Part shown: one piece after another, positions 51,075 to 58,731 of the stretch
Numbering within the stretch: the stretch's first letter is position 1
How the letters are laid out: each line of letters begins with the position of its first letter
Assembly: GCF_002021565.1 (NCBI RefSeq)
Contig: NZ_MSZX01000005.1
Location: forward strand, 27-64,026
DNA length: 64,000 bases
Reading direction: 5' to 3'
DNA from: Paenibacillus selenitireducens
Lineage (GTDB): Bacteria > Bacillota > Bacilli > Paenibacillales > Paenibacillaceae
Translations under genes and position numbers: made by a program
The notes under the pieces: model-generated
Told to the model about the DNA's origin: nothing
The model's input: the letters and a program-made list of their open reading frames with translations, nothing else
Databases searched by the model: none

Positions 51075-51081
51075 AACGACA

Positions 51082-51723
51082 ATGAGGAGAAAAGAAGAAC
51101 GGATTCAACAGTTGTTACAAGTCACTATGATGTTAGTCGGTACGTTTTTAATGGCATTTTGTTATTATCACATTAATTTTCAGAACAATTTAGCCGAAGG
51201 CGGTTTTGTTGGTCTCGCGTTACTTGGAAAGTACGCCTTTGACTGGTCACCGTCGATTACGATGATTGCACTCGATATTCCGATTCTAGTCATCGCAATG
51301 TTTGTGAAAGGGCGCAAGTTTTTACTGAATACCGTGATTGCAGCGATATCCCTTTCCGTGTTTTATGACATTTTCGAGCAGTTTTCACCGTTAGTGATTA
51401 ACCTGAAAGATCATATGCTTGTAGCTGCGATATTAGCGGGTGTGATTACCGGCTTTGGTGCGGGTATTGTCATTCGTTTTGGCGGAGCAACAGGCGGAGA
51501 TGACATTTTGGCCTTATTCTTAAGTAAATGGTCAGGTTGGACGGTAGGAACCATGTTTTTTGTATTGGACGTGTTCGTCCTCTTATTATCACTCGTTTAT
51601 TTACCTCTTGCAGAGACACTGTACACGGTTCTTGCGGTAAGTATTGCAGGCAAGATGATTACATGGACGGTCGGATACGGTATTGCTAAGCAGACGCACG
51701 TATCTACAGCTGCACGGAATTGA
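51082..51723 (+). CDS. YitT family membrane protein
   Basis: 213 residues with five to six helices (LLQVTMMLVGTFLMAFCYYH, ITMIALDIPILVIAMFV, MLVAAILAGVITGFGAGIVIR). Family markers are NLAEGGFVGLALL and RFGGATGGDDILALFLS. The C-terminal DUF2179 domain of longer members is missing. ATG 51082 has GAGGG 7 nt upstream, which the attenuator can mask. Role unknown; the family is annotated only as a predicted membrane protein. Confidence 0.85.
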   Translation: MRRKEERIQQLLQVTMMLVGTFLMAFCYYHINFQNNLAEGGFVGLALLGKYAFDWSPSITMIALDIPILVIAMFVKGRKFLLNTVIAAISLSVFYDIFEQFSPLVINLKDHMLVAAILAGVITGFGAGIVIRFGGATGGDDILALFLSKWSGWTVGTMFFVLDVFVLLLSLVYLPLAETLYTVLAVSIAGKMITWTVGYGIAKQTHVSTAARN

Positions 51724-51735
51724 CGTATACATGAC

Positions 51736-51781
51736 AACCACCCGAGGATCTCTTTATGAGATGCTGCGAGGTGGTTTTTTT
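51736..51781 (+). terminator. Rho-independent terminator
   Basis: AACCACC pairs with GGTGGTT, loop contains GATCTCTTTATGAGATG as a second small stem, followed by seven or more T. Confidence 0.75.
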
Positions 51782-51922
51782 ATTGCCTATCAGGCCGCAT
51801 ATGGGGGATGAAGCCAAAAGAAACGTTAGCCATCACAGTTGCTATAAATCATATCGATAGGTATTTATGTAGGGCCCTCAACATGTTATCGTTAAAGAAA
51901 AATTATATAGTGAGGTTATTCC

Positions 51923-52762
51923 ATGATACACGTAGTGGGAGCAATCGACGGACAGACCCGGTGTAGACATTATCACCAAGATCGAGATGTCATTGCGATC
52001 AAATTCAAATGTTGCAACAAGTACTATGGATGCTATTATTGCCACGAGGAAGCTGCAGGCCATGATGCTATGGTGTGGCCGACCGACGAATGGCATACCC
52101 ATGCGATTCTGTGTGGAGGATGCGGCGCGGAACTAACGATAGAAGAATATCTACATTGTGACTATAACTGTCCATCCTGCGGGATATCGTTCAATCCGGG
52201 GTGCAGCAATCACAATCATCTTTATTTTGCATCATATCCAGGGGAAAGGAAGCTCATCATGCCAAAATATCAGTTTCATGCGATGAATGAGGAAGCAGCA
52301 GCTGCGATTTCTACATGGATCTATCCCACGCCATACACCATGTACAGTATGGACGACAGCGAGGACACTTTAGAAGAACTGATGAACGGGGAGTACTTTT
52401 ATGCCGAGACCGCGGATAATCCTTGTATTGGTTTTGTCTGTATGGGAGGGTCAGCGCGTGTTCCTGGGGGGTATGTGAGCGGGATTTACGATAACGAAGC
52501 TTACATAGATATTGGGCTTGGGTTAGAGCCGACCCGGACAGGTCAAGGGAATGGAACCGAATTTGTGACAGAAAGCCTCGAATTCATTCGGCGTACATAC
52601 GGCCATACGAACTTTCGATTGGTTGTTGCGTCATGGAATGAACGAGCGATGAAGGTGTATCAGCAAGTCGGTTTTATCAAGGGTAAGGAATTTGCGAGCA
52701 GCGTTCGAGGGCAAGAAATAAATTTCACTGTCATGCATTATTCGTCTTCATTTCTGATATAA
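51923..52762 (+). CDS. CHY zinc finger fused to GNAT acetyltransferase
   Basis: 279 residues in one frame. Residues 1-108 are a CHY zinc finger (TRCRHYHQDRDVIAIKFKCC, YYGCYYCHEE, ILCGGCGAELTIEEYLHCDYNCPSCG, FNPGCSNHNHLYF). From Met113 (ATG 52259) a complete GNAT begins (LEPTRTGQGNGTEFVTESLE, NERAMKVYQQVGF). ATG 52259 has its own GGAAAGGAAG upstream, so two neighbouring genes probably merged by loss of the first stop, and the GNAT may also be translated alone. Confidence 0.82.
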   Translation: MIHVVGAIDGQTRCRHYHQDRDVIAIKFKCCNKYYGCYYCHEEAAGHDAMVWPTDEWHTHAILCGGCGAELTIEEYLHCDYNCPSCGISFNPGCSNHNHLYFASYPGERKLIMPKYQFHAMNEEAAAAISTWIYPTPYTMYSMDDSEDTLEELMNGEYFYAETADNPCIGFVCMGGSARVPGGYVSGIYDNEAYIDIGLGLEPTRTGQGNGTEFVTESLEFIRRTYGHTNFRLVVASWNERAMKVYQQVGFIKGKEFASSVRGQEINFTVMHYSSSFLI

Positions 52763-52800
52763 TCTGTCGGGTGAAGAATAACTTCTGAGGGGATGTAGCC

Positions 52801-53877
52801 GTGAAAGGACAACAGCGTATACTATTTACCGGCGGCGGATCGGCAGGGCATGTGACGGTGAATTTAGCACTCATTCCTAAGCTGAAGAAGCTGGGTTGGG
52901 ATATTACATATATGGGCTCGCAAAAAGGGATTGAGGCGCAATTGATTCGTAACGTGCCTGACGTGAAATACTTCGGAATTTCGACAGGGAAGTTACGCAG
53001 GTACGTGGATCTGGAGAATATCAAAGATCCTTTTCGGGTGGTCAAAGGGGTGTTCCAGGCTTACCGCAACATTCGCACGATTCGACCTGACATCGTCTTT
53101 TCCAAAGGCGGGTTCGTATCGGTTCCGGTCGTATTAGGCGCGTGGATGAATCGAGTGCCGGTCATCATTCATGAATCGGATCTCACGCCGGGGCTGGCCA
53201 ATCGAATTGCCATTCGGTTTGCAACCCGAATTTGTCTCACGTTTTCGGAGACTGCGCAATACATTGGCGGGGATAAAGCGGTACATGCCGGAGCGATTAT
53301 TCGTGAAGAGATCCAGCAGGGTGATGCGCGACGCGGAAGGGTTTTGTGCCAATTTAAGCAGGGTATTCCTGTGATCATGGTGATGGGCGGGAGTCTAGGC
53401 GCACGAAAAGTTAATGAAGCGATTCGAAGCAACTTAGCCGAACTGACGAAGTCGTATCAAATCATACATATTTGCGGTAAGGATCAAGTGGATCATTCCA
53501 TTCGTCATCCTCGATATGTTCAGTTCGAATACGTACAAGAGGAGCTGGCTGATCTGCTGGCGATGACAGATTTGGTCGTGTCCAGAGCAGGCTCGAACTC
53601 CATCTTTGAATTTCTAGCGCTAGGTAAGCCGATGCTGTTGATTCCATTGTCGCGGCAAGCAAGCCGTGGGGATCAGATCTTGAACGCAGAATCTTTTCGC
53701 AAATCAGGGTATTGTGAAGTGCTTCTGGAAGAAGAGTTGAATGATCAATCCTTCCTCCAAGCGTTGCGTACCTTAGCCGCCCGTAGACTCGAGATACAAT
53801 CTAACATGAGCCAAGTTGCGAAAGATCAAGCGATTGAGACGGTTGTCGCATTAATACAGAACATTTCAAAATCATAA
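52801..53877 (+). CDS. MurG-like GT28 glycosyltransferase (MurG paralogue)
   Basis: 358 residues. N-terminal loop ILFTGGGSAGHVTVNLALIP, GSQKGIEAQLI, SKGGFVSVPVVLGAW, VMGGSLGARKVNEA and the UDP-GlcNAc site LVVSRAGSNSIFEFLALGKPMLLIPLS. Full-length MurG features are present, so it may add GlcNAc to lipid I. It stands alone outside any division/wall cluster, suggesting a second, perhaps sporulation- or stress-specific, copy. GTG 52801 follows GAGGGG. Confidence 0.87.
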   Translation: MKGQQRILFTGGGSAGHVTVNLALIPKLKKLGWDITYMGSQKGIEAQLIRNVPDVKYFGISTGKLRRYVDLENIKDPFRVVKGVFQAYRNIRTIRPDIVFSKGGFVSVPVVLGAWMNRVPVIIHESDLTPGLANRIAIRFATRICLTFSETAQYIGGDKAVHAGAIIREEIQQGDARRGRVLCQFKQGIPVIMVMGGSLGARKVNEAIRSNLAELTKSYQIIHICGKDQVDHSIRHPRYVQFEYVQEELADLLAMTDLVVSRAGSNSIFEFLALGKPMLLIPLSRQASRGDQILNAESFRKSGYCEVLLEEELNDQSFLQALRTLAARRLEIQSNMSQVAKDQAIETVVALIQNISKS

Positions 53878-53882
53878 ACAGG

Positions 53883-53923
53883 GATGCATCGCGCGCTAGG
53901 AAAAAACGTGGTGCATCTTTTTT
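53883..53923 (+). terminator. Rho-independent terminator
   Basis: GATGCA pairs with TGCATC, followed by six T; the loop is long (23 nt). Confidence 0.6.
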
Positions 53924-54051
53924 ATGTTCAAATACCATACATCCATCCATAAAAATCTATAAAAATTGAAATAATTATACTATGATAAAGATACAACTAC
54001 CATCCTTCAAGTGAAAAGACAGCAGATCTGGCGTTATAGGAGGGAGTATAT

Positions 54052-54537
54052 ATGAGGAATCATAATGATGAGAAGGCCGCCCTCGAAGCAGCGGCGATCG
54101 GCATATTTCTGAATATTTATAACCTGAACCATCCTCAACCGCTATCGATCTGGAAACGTCAAGAGCGCCCGGATTATGTCTTAACGGATGGCCGCCATCA
54201 TCGGATTGGGGTGGAAGTAACGCATTTGTTCTACGATCACCTGGAAGCAAGGAGAGTCTTAGGCAGACTGAACCCGAATAACCACGGGGAAGAAAGCTTC
54301 GAGGAATTTGCTCAAGTATTGAATGACCTGCTCCAACAAAAAGAGAAAAAGTTCAAAAAATATAATCAGAGTTACCCCGTTTCCCTTCTGGTACGGAATG
54401 TCTCACCCTTATTTGGGATGTCAGATGTTCTGAAGCACAAAGATTTATACTACAAACCGTCGGGGATGATGAATGTTTGGTTCCTCTCAAAAGACGGCAT
54501 TGATGAATGGTTATTGAAGGATTTATTTGATTTGTGA
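54052..54537 (+). CDS. Unknown protein with possible PD-(D/E)xK-like core
   Basis: 161 residues, ATG behind GGAGGGAG. A segment RPDYVLTDGRHHRIGVEVTHLF resembles the PD...ExK core of nucleases, with Thr in place of the Lys. The rest is helical with a Lys-rich stretch (KEKKFKKYNQ). It is 17 nt before a cupin gene. No family recognised; nuclease activity is a guess. Confidence 0.6.
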   Translation: MRNHNDEKAALEAAAIGIFLNIYNLNHPQPLSIWKRQERPDYVLTDGRHHRIGVEVTHLFYDHLEARRVLGRLNPNNHGEESFEEFAQVLNDLLQQKEKKFKKYNQSYPVSLLVRNVSPLFGMSDVLKHKDLYYKPSGMMNVWFLSKDGIDEWLLKDLFDL

Positions 54538-54554
54538 ATGGAGAGAAATGGAAT

Positions 54555-54908
54555 ATGAAAATTTTTCAGTTTGATCGCGATGTGGCTAGGGAAGTTACTG
54601 CATATCAAAGTCATAATATTGCATTCACAAAAGTGGCTCAAGCCGACGATGGAATCCATATGGGGTGTATGTTCATTGGTAAACAGGGCGTGATTGGCGG
54701 TCATGAGGCGCCTGTGGATCAATTGATGCTGGTCGTACAAGGGGAAGGGATGGTAATTGGAGCAGGAAATCAGGAAACCAAAGTCTACTCCGGGTTTGCA
54801 GTATTCTGGGAACGCGGGGAGTGGCATGAGACGAAAAGTGAAGCAGGTATGACGGTGATCATCATAGAAGGAGAAGCGTTCAAACATTATTTAAAAGAAT
54901 TGATCTAA
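54555..54908 (+). CDS. Cupin-domain protein
   Basis: 117 residues. Cupin fold with MGCMFIGKQGVIGGHEAP, QLMLVVQGEGMVIGAG and AVFWERGEWHETKSEAGM. Metal ligands His/Glu/His are largely kept. GGAGAG precedes ATG 54555. Probably a small-molecule-binding or sensing protein; function not assigned. Confidence 0.78.
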   Translation: MKIFQFDRDVAREVTAYQSHNIAFTKVAQADDGIHMGCMFIGKQGVIGGHEAPVDQLMLVVQGEGMVIGAGNQETKVYSGFAVFWERGEWHETKSEAGMTVIIIEGEAFKHYLKELI

Positions 54909-54925
54909 ACATAATATATTCTTCG

Positions 54926-54950
54926 AGGTCACGTTTCGTGGCCTTTTTTT
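54926..54950 (+). terminator. Rho-independent terminator
   Basis: AGGTCACG pairs with CGTGGCCT (one G-U), loop TTT, then seven T. Confidence 0.8.
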
Positions 54951-55039
54951 GCATATAGTCGCTAGCGTTTTTTTGGTTTATATTACCTGTATAGCCTGTT
55001 CTAGATCGCATAACTTTTTAACAAACATTTGCTTCTGGA

Positions 55040-55066
55040 TGTCGAATTGCTTCATTCTTATTCGTT
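55040..55066 (+). promoter_or_regulatory. ECF42-type promoter of the sigma operon
   Basis: TGTCGA (55040-55045), 17 nt, CGTT (55063-55066), about 40 nt before the DGPF gene. A matching promoter is at 56827-56853. Confidence 0.65.
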
Positions 55067-55105
55067 GTCTGTATATACTACATTTCCTAAAGGAGAGGTT
55101 TCAAA

Positions 55106-55540
55106 ATGAGATTTATGATGGTCGTCAAAGCAACCCAAGATTCAGAAGCAGGCGTAATGCCGAGCCAAGAGCTTATTGAGGCGATGCAGCGGTACAATGA
55201 AGAGTTGGTCAAGGCGGGGGTGCTGCTCGCGGCAGACGGGTTACACGCAAGCTCAAACGGGATTCGAATTTCCTATCCCGAGCCCAAAGGGAAGCCGAAG
55301 ATTGTCGATGGACCTTTTACGGAGTCAAAAGAAATTATCGCGGGCTATACACTCATTGAGGTGAAGTCAAGGGAAGAAGCCATCGAATGGGCACTGCGCA
55401 TGCCGGATCCTCATGGGTTCGGCGAAGGGCAAATCGAGCTGCGGCAGGTATTCGAAGCACCGGATTTGATGCAGGATCCGGAGACGTTGGTGAAGGAAGC
55501 GATGCTGCGCGAAGAAATGAAGAGGCTTAATCAATCGTGA
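55106..55540 (+). CDS. YCII/DGPF family protein, ECF42 partner
   Basis: 144 residues with the diagnostic DGPFTESKE motif and the YCII-like ferredoxin fold (MRFMMVVKATQDSEAG, ELVKAGVLLAADGLHAS). DGPF proteins are the typical genetic partners of ECF42 sigma factors. Its stop overlaps the start of the sigma gene (TGATG), so the two are translationally coupled. AAAGGAGAGG precedes ATG. Confidence 0.9.
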   Translation: MRFMMVVKATQDSEAGVMPSQELIEAMQRYNEELVKAGVLLAADGLHASSNGIRISYPEPKGKPKIVDGPFTESKEIIAGYTLIEVKSREEAIEWALRMPDPHGFGEGQIELRQVFEAPDLMQDPETLVKEAMLREEMKRLNQS

Positions 55541-56799
55541 TGGCGAACGAAACGCATCGTACGATCGACGCCATTTGGCGAATAGAGTCTCCGAAGCTGA
55601 TCGCCGGCTTGACCCGAATGGTTCGGGATGTCGGCCTCGCCGAAGACTTAGCGCAGGATGCGCTGATCATAGCGTTGGAACGATGGCCGGAAACCGGCAT
55701 TCCCGATAAGCCAGGGGCATGGCTTATGACAACGGCAAAACGCCGTGCGATCGATTTTCTGCGCAGAAATAAGCTGCAGGTTCAAAAATATGAAGAATAT
55801 AGTCGCAGCAGCCCATTGTTTACCGAATTGGATGTGAATGCGGCTATGGACGGGGAGATTGGTGACGATCTCCTGCGTTTGATTTTCATGACTTGCCATC
55901 CTGTTTTATCAAAAGATGCACGCGTAGCATTAACATTACGCCTGCTAGGCGGTCTGACGACGGAGGAAATTGCGCATGCTTTCATCACCTCTGAATCAAC
56001 CATTGCCCAGCGGATTGTCAGAGCGAAGCGGTCGCTGAGTGCGGCGAAGGTGTCGTTTGAAGTTCCGGCAGGTGAAGAATTGAAAGAGCGATTGGCATCT
56101 GTGCTCGAAGTGATCTATCTCATGTTCAATGAAGGCTACACCGCATCCTCTGGCGGGAATTGGATCCGTCCGCTGCTCTGTCAGGAGGCGCTTCGTCTTG
56201 GACGGATTCTCGCAGAAATTGCATCTTCGGAATCGGAAGTTCATGGACTAGTGGCATTGATGGAGATTCAATCGTCCCGCTTCCGTACCCGTGTCAATGA
56301 TCAAGGAGAGCCGATCCTTCTCATGGATCAGAATCGTGGTTTGTGGGATCAGATGCTCATTCGTCGCGGACTCGCCGCGTTGAAGCGTGCAGAACGTCTA
56401 GGACGGCCTTCCGGTCCCTATGTTTTGCAAGCTGAAATCTCAGCCTGCCATGCCGAAGCGAGGACAGCTGCAGAGACCAATTGGATGCGAATAGCCGCGT
56501 TGTATGAAGCTCTGTCACGTGTTATGCCTTCACCCATCGTTGAATTGAACCGCGCCGTCGCGCTTGGCATGGTCTTCGGACCTGCTTTTGCGCTTCAACT
56601 TGTGGATGTATTGGCTAGTGAACCAACGCTGCATGAATATCATCTTCTGCCGAGTGTTCGCGGCGACTTTCTTATGAAGCTCGGGCGAATGGCTGAGGCT
56701 CGGATTGAATTCGAACGAGCTGCCTCGCTTACGACTAATGATCGTGAACGGGAATTATTGCTAAGACGTGCTGAGGAATGTAAGTCTCGCGATACATAA
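55540..56799 (+). CDS. ECF42-type RNA polymerase sigma factor with TPR-like C-terminal extension
   Basis: 419 residues, more than twice a minimal ECF. Region 2 includes VGLAEDLAQDALIIALERWP and PGAWLMTTAKRRAIDFLRRN; region 4 LRLLGGLTTEEIAHAFITSESTIAQRIVRAKR. The remaining about 230 residues (FNEGYTASSG, SPIVELNRAVALGM, MAEARIEFERAASLTTN) are the ECF42 extension (D/E-box and TPR-like helices) known to be needed for activity. No anti-sigma factor is adjacent, as usual for this group. Overlaps the DGPF gene. Confidence 0.9.
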   Translation: MANETHRTIDAIWRIESPKLIAGLTRMVRDVGLAEDLAQDALIIALERWPETGIPDKPGAWLMTTAKRRAIDFLRRNKLQVQKYEEYSRSSPLFTELDVNAAMDGEIGDDLLRLIFMTCHPVLSKDARVALTLRLLGGLTTEEIAHAFITSESTIAQRIVRAKRSLSAAKVSFEVPAGEELKERLASVLEVIYLMFNEGYTASSGGNWIRPLLCQEALRLGRILAEIASSESEVHGLVALMEIQSSRFRTRVNDQGEPILLMDQNRGLWDQMLIRRGLAALKRAERLGRPSGPYVLQAEISACHAEARTAAETNWMRIAALYEALSRVMPSPIVELNRAVALGMVFGPAFALQLVDVLASEPTLHEYHLLPSVRGDFLMKLGRMAEARIEFERAASLTTNDRERELLLRRAEECKSRDT

Positions 56800-56826
56800 A
56801 ATTTTTTTGTAATTTCTTAATCGATT

Positions 56827-56853
56827 TGTCGATTTGGTCATTCTTCATTCGTC
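56827..56853 (+). promoter_or_regulatory. ECF42-type promoter of the DUF1801 gene
   Basis: TGTCGA (56827-56832), 17 nt, CGTC (56850-56853), with the following GTATACA also similar to the first promoter. About 43 nt before the DUF1801 gene. Confidence 0.65.
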
Positions 56854-56902
56854 GTATACATAAAGGCGATTCAAATCCATAACTAATAAGAGGAGCGATA
56901 AT

Positions 56903-57244
56903 ATGAATCAAGAAGTCACGGATTTTATTGAAGCATTGAAGGAACCCTGGCAGAAGGCGTTAAGCACAAACCTGCGACAGGTTGTTTATCAGGCCATTCC
57001 TGAAGTGCAAGAGCGCATCCAATACAAGAAACCTCATTTTCTGAAAAATGGAAAGTATGCCGCAGTCATATCAACGTCGAAGGACGCGGTAAGTTTTACG
57101 ATCTTTAATGCAGCGGAGCTAACACTGCCTGAGGGTATATTTGATGGGCCACCGGAGAGAAAGACGATCAAGCTGCGCCAAGGGCAAACGGTTGATGCGG
57201 ATCAGTTGGCATCGCTTCTGAGTCAGGCCGCCGTGTCATTATAA
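56903..57244 (+). CDS. DUF1801 (YdhG/YdeI fold) protein
   Basis: 113 residues: FIEALKEPWQKALSTNLRQVV, ERIQYKKPHFLKNGKYAAVIS and GIFDGPPERKTIKLRQGQTVD. DUF1801 proteins are frequent members of ECF42-type stress loci. It has its own ECF42-like promoter and terminator. Biochemical role unknown. Confidence 0.82.
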   Translation: MNQEVTDFIEALKEPWQKALSTNLRQVVYQAIPEVQERIQYKKPHFLKNGKYAAVISTSKDAVSFTIFNAAELTLPEGIFDGPPERKTIKLRQGQTVDADQLASLLSQAAVSL

Positions 57245-57270
57245 CCTTCGAGACATAATCATGCACACTT

Positions 57271-57314
57271 AAACCCAGTTCCGCATTTTGTAAGATGCGT
57301 GGTGCTGGGTTTTA
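57271..57314 (+). terminator. Rho-independent terminator
   Basis: AAACCCAG pairs with CTGGGTTT; inside, CGCAT pairs with ATGCG. Confidence 0.7.
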
Positions 57315-57424
57315 TCATGGCGGATGGTGTCTTGCTTCGGGTGATCCATCCACCCGAGATAAATTGCGCCTTCTGGGATTTTCTGCTATAATTTTCGGAA
57401 GATATATGATTGGGGGTGGTGCAG

Positions 57425-57475
57425 ATGGCAATGCAGAATTGCTCATTAGCTAGGAAGTCCTCATGCAAAGCCTAA
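57425..57475 (+). CDS. Leader peptide (16 aa) of the FusB-type gene
   Basis: ATG 57425 follows GGGGGTGG. The peptide is MAMQNCSLARKSSCKA. Its last codons form arm 1 of the downstream attenuator, as in leader-peptide-controlled resistance genes. Confidence 0.6.
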   Translation: MAMQNCSLARKSSCKA

Positions 57476-57588
57476 ACTAGGGCGATACTTTGCGTGAGGT
57501 GCGATAGAAGAGATTCGATCGCCCAAACTTAACTTTATCGTTTCTAATAGTGGGCTTTGCACCTTATGATCTTTCATAACAAATAAGG
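57459..57588 (+). promoter_or_regulatory. Leader attenuator of the FusB-type gene
   Basis: Arm 1 CCTCATGCAAAG (57459-57470) pairs with arm 2 CTTTGCGTGAGG (57488-57499). Arm 2 TGAGGTGC (57495-57502) can pair with arm 3 GCACCTTA (57559-57566). Arm 3 CCTTAT (57562-57567) otherwise pairs with ATAAGG (57583-57588), the ribosome binding site. Arm 1 TGCAAAGCC (57464-57472) can also pair with GGCTTTGCA (57553-57561). Confidence 0.65.
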
Positions 57589-57600
57589 GGCTGAAGAGCT

Positions 57601-58248
57601 ATGAATACACCATTTATTAGAAACCATCAATATAACGTCATTAAGAAACAATCGGAATTCCTTCAGAATACACTGCGAACCGTCGCGGATCGGAGCGTCT
57701 TGGAGACCGTAAGATATCGTGCTGCAGCGATCATTACTGAAGCATTTCCTTATCTTACAGAGGATCAGCAGCAGATGCTGGAACAAATATCGACCTTCGA
57801 GACGGCATATGATTTTCAGAGATATCTTGGCGCATTAGAACCATACCTAGCGTCATATCCGCCGATTACGCTGAAACAGATTCAGAAGCTATTCCCTAAG
57901 CATAAAAAGCTAAAAGCGCCTGATCTATCATCCATCGACTTTCGATATGTGACGTATCTGAGCTGGGTAGATATTGCCACGAACAAATTATTTATTGTAT
58001 ATCCGTTCGAAGGACAGTTCATCGGCATCGAGGGAAGAATCACGCCGACCAACAAGAAAGGGTATTGCCTGTTCTGTAATCGGCCTCAAGAGCTTGCATT
58101 CTTCTCGGTCAAGACCAAGCCTGCGAACGCTTCACCTGATGATTATTGTGCCGTAGGTCAATACGTATGTATGGAGAACCATGGATGTAATCAGAGCATT
58201 ACCGATACAGGAGCACTGGAGAAGTTCATTCTCTCCGTTCGCAAATAA
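57601..58248 (+). CDS. FusB/FusC-family EF-G-binding protein (fusidic acid resistance type)
   Basis: 215 residues. The N-terminal helical bundle (NHQYNVIKKQSEFLQNTL) and C-terminal treble-clef zinc finger (YCLFCNRPQELAFFSV, DYCAVGQYVCMENHGC) match the FusB family, which binds elongation factor G and releases it from fusidic-acid-stalled ribosomes. All four zinc Cys are present. ATG 57601 has AAGGGG 10 nt upstream, inside the attenuator. Chromosomal homologues are common in Firmicutes and may have a housekeeping role. Confidence 0.88.
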   Translation: MNTPFIRNHQYNVIKKQSEFLQNTLRTVADRSVLETVRYRAAAIITEAFPYLTEDQQQMLEQISTFETAYDFQRYLGALEPYLASYPPITLKQIQKLFPKHKKLKAPDLSSIDFRYVTYLSWVDIATNKLFIVYPFEGQFIGIEGRITPTNKKGYCLFCNRPQELAFFSVKTKPANASPDDYCAVGQYVCMENHGCNQSITDTGALEKFILSVRK

Positions 58249-58260
58249 CGCTATAATTAG

Positions 58261-58292
58261 AAAACGGCTGCCCTTAAAGGCAGCCGATTTTG
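58261..58292 (+). terminator. Rho-independent terminator
   Basis: CGGCTGCC pairs with GGCAGCCG around CTTAAA; flanked by AAAA and TTTT. Confidence 0.8.
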
Positions 58293-58320
58293 TTCTATTT
58301 TCCGTTCGAAAGTTGATCAA

Positions 58321-58355
58321 AAAACAAAATCCTCCCAAGAATCATGCCTGGGAGG
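58321..58355 (-). terminator. Rho-independent terminator (minus strand)
   Basis: CCTCCCA pairs with TGGGAGG (58331-58337 and 58349-58355); the minus strand continues ATTTTGTTTTTT. Confidence 0.8.
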
Positions 58356-58371
58356 CTATCGTCATATCGTA

Positions 58372-58623
58372 TTAAAAGAATGCTCTTCGTCTTGTGTCTA
58401 GTAACACAATAACGAGTAGATCAAATAGAACGAGCGGCAATATGAATGGGAAAAACGATACATGAGCTTTTTTGCCCGTATTGACGTAAGATACTTTGAG
58501 ATATACTTTATTTTTACTAACCTTTACAATTTTACCGCGATAAGTGATACCTTGTTTCGTTTTGATCTGGACATTTTTATTTATATATTTTTTACTTTTT
58601 TTATAGTTCCGAATCGAAGACAT
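58372..58623 (-). CDS. Small membrane protein with Sm/SH3-like barrel
   Basis: 83 residues. A basic N-terminus (IRNYKKSKKYINKNVQI) leads into a beta-barrel-like segment TKQGITYRGKIVKVSKNKVYLKV, then one transmembrane helix (FILPLVLFDLLVIVLL) and a basic end RRRAFF. ATG 58623 follows AAAGGGGGG. No family assigned with confidence. Confidence 0.6.
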   Translation of the reverse strand: MSSIRNYKKSKKYINKNVQIKTKQGITYRGKIVKVSKNKVYLKVSYVNTGKKAHVSFFPFILPLVLFDLLVIVLLDTRRRAFF

Positions 58624-58731
58624 GAAGGCGCCCCCCTTTCTCTGCAAGGCTGATATCATAGAATATGTTGGAATCTTTGAAAGGGTGTGGGTCGTCTACG
58701 AGAATAGGTATATGTAAGGAGGCGTTAGACG

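Noticed and set aside
50994-51176. 60-codon frame overlapping the yitT start, taken as a gene
   Set aside because: Weak ribosome binding site and overlap with the attenuator and yitT; kept only as a possible second leader.
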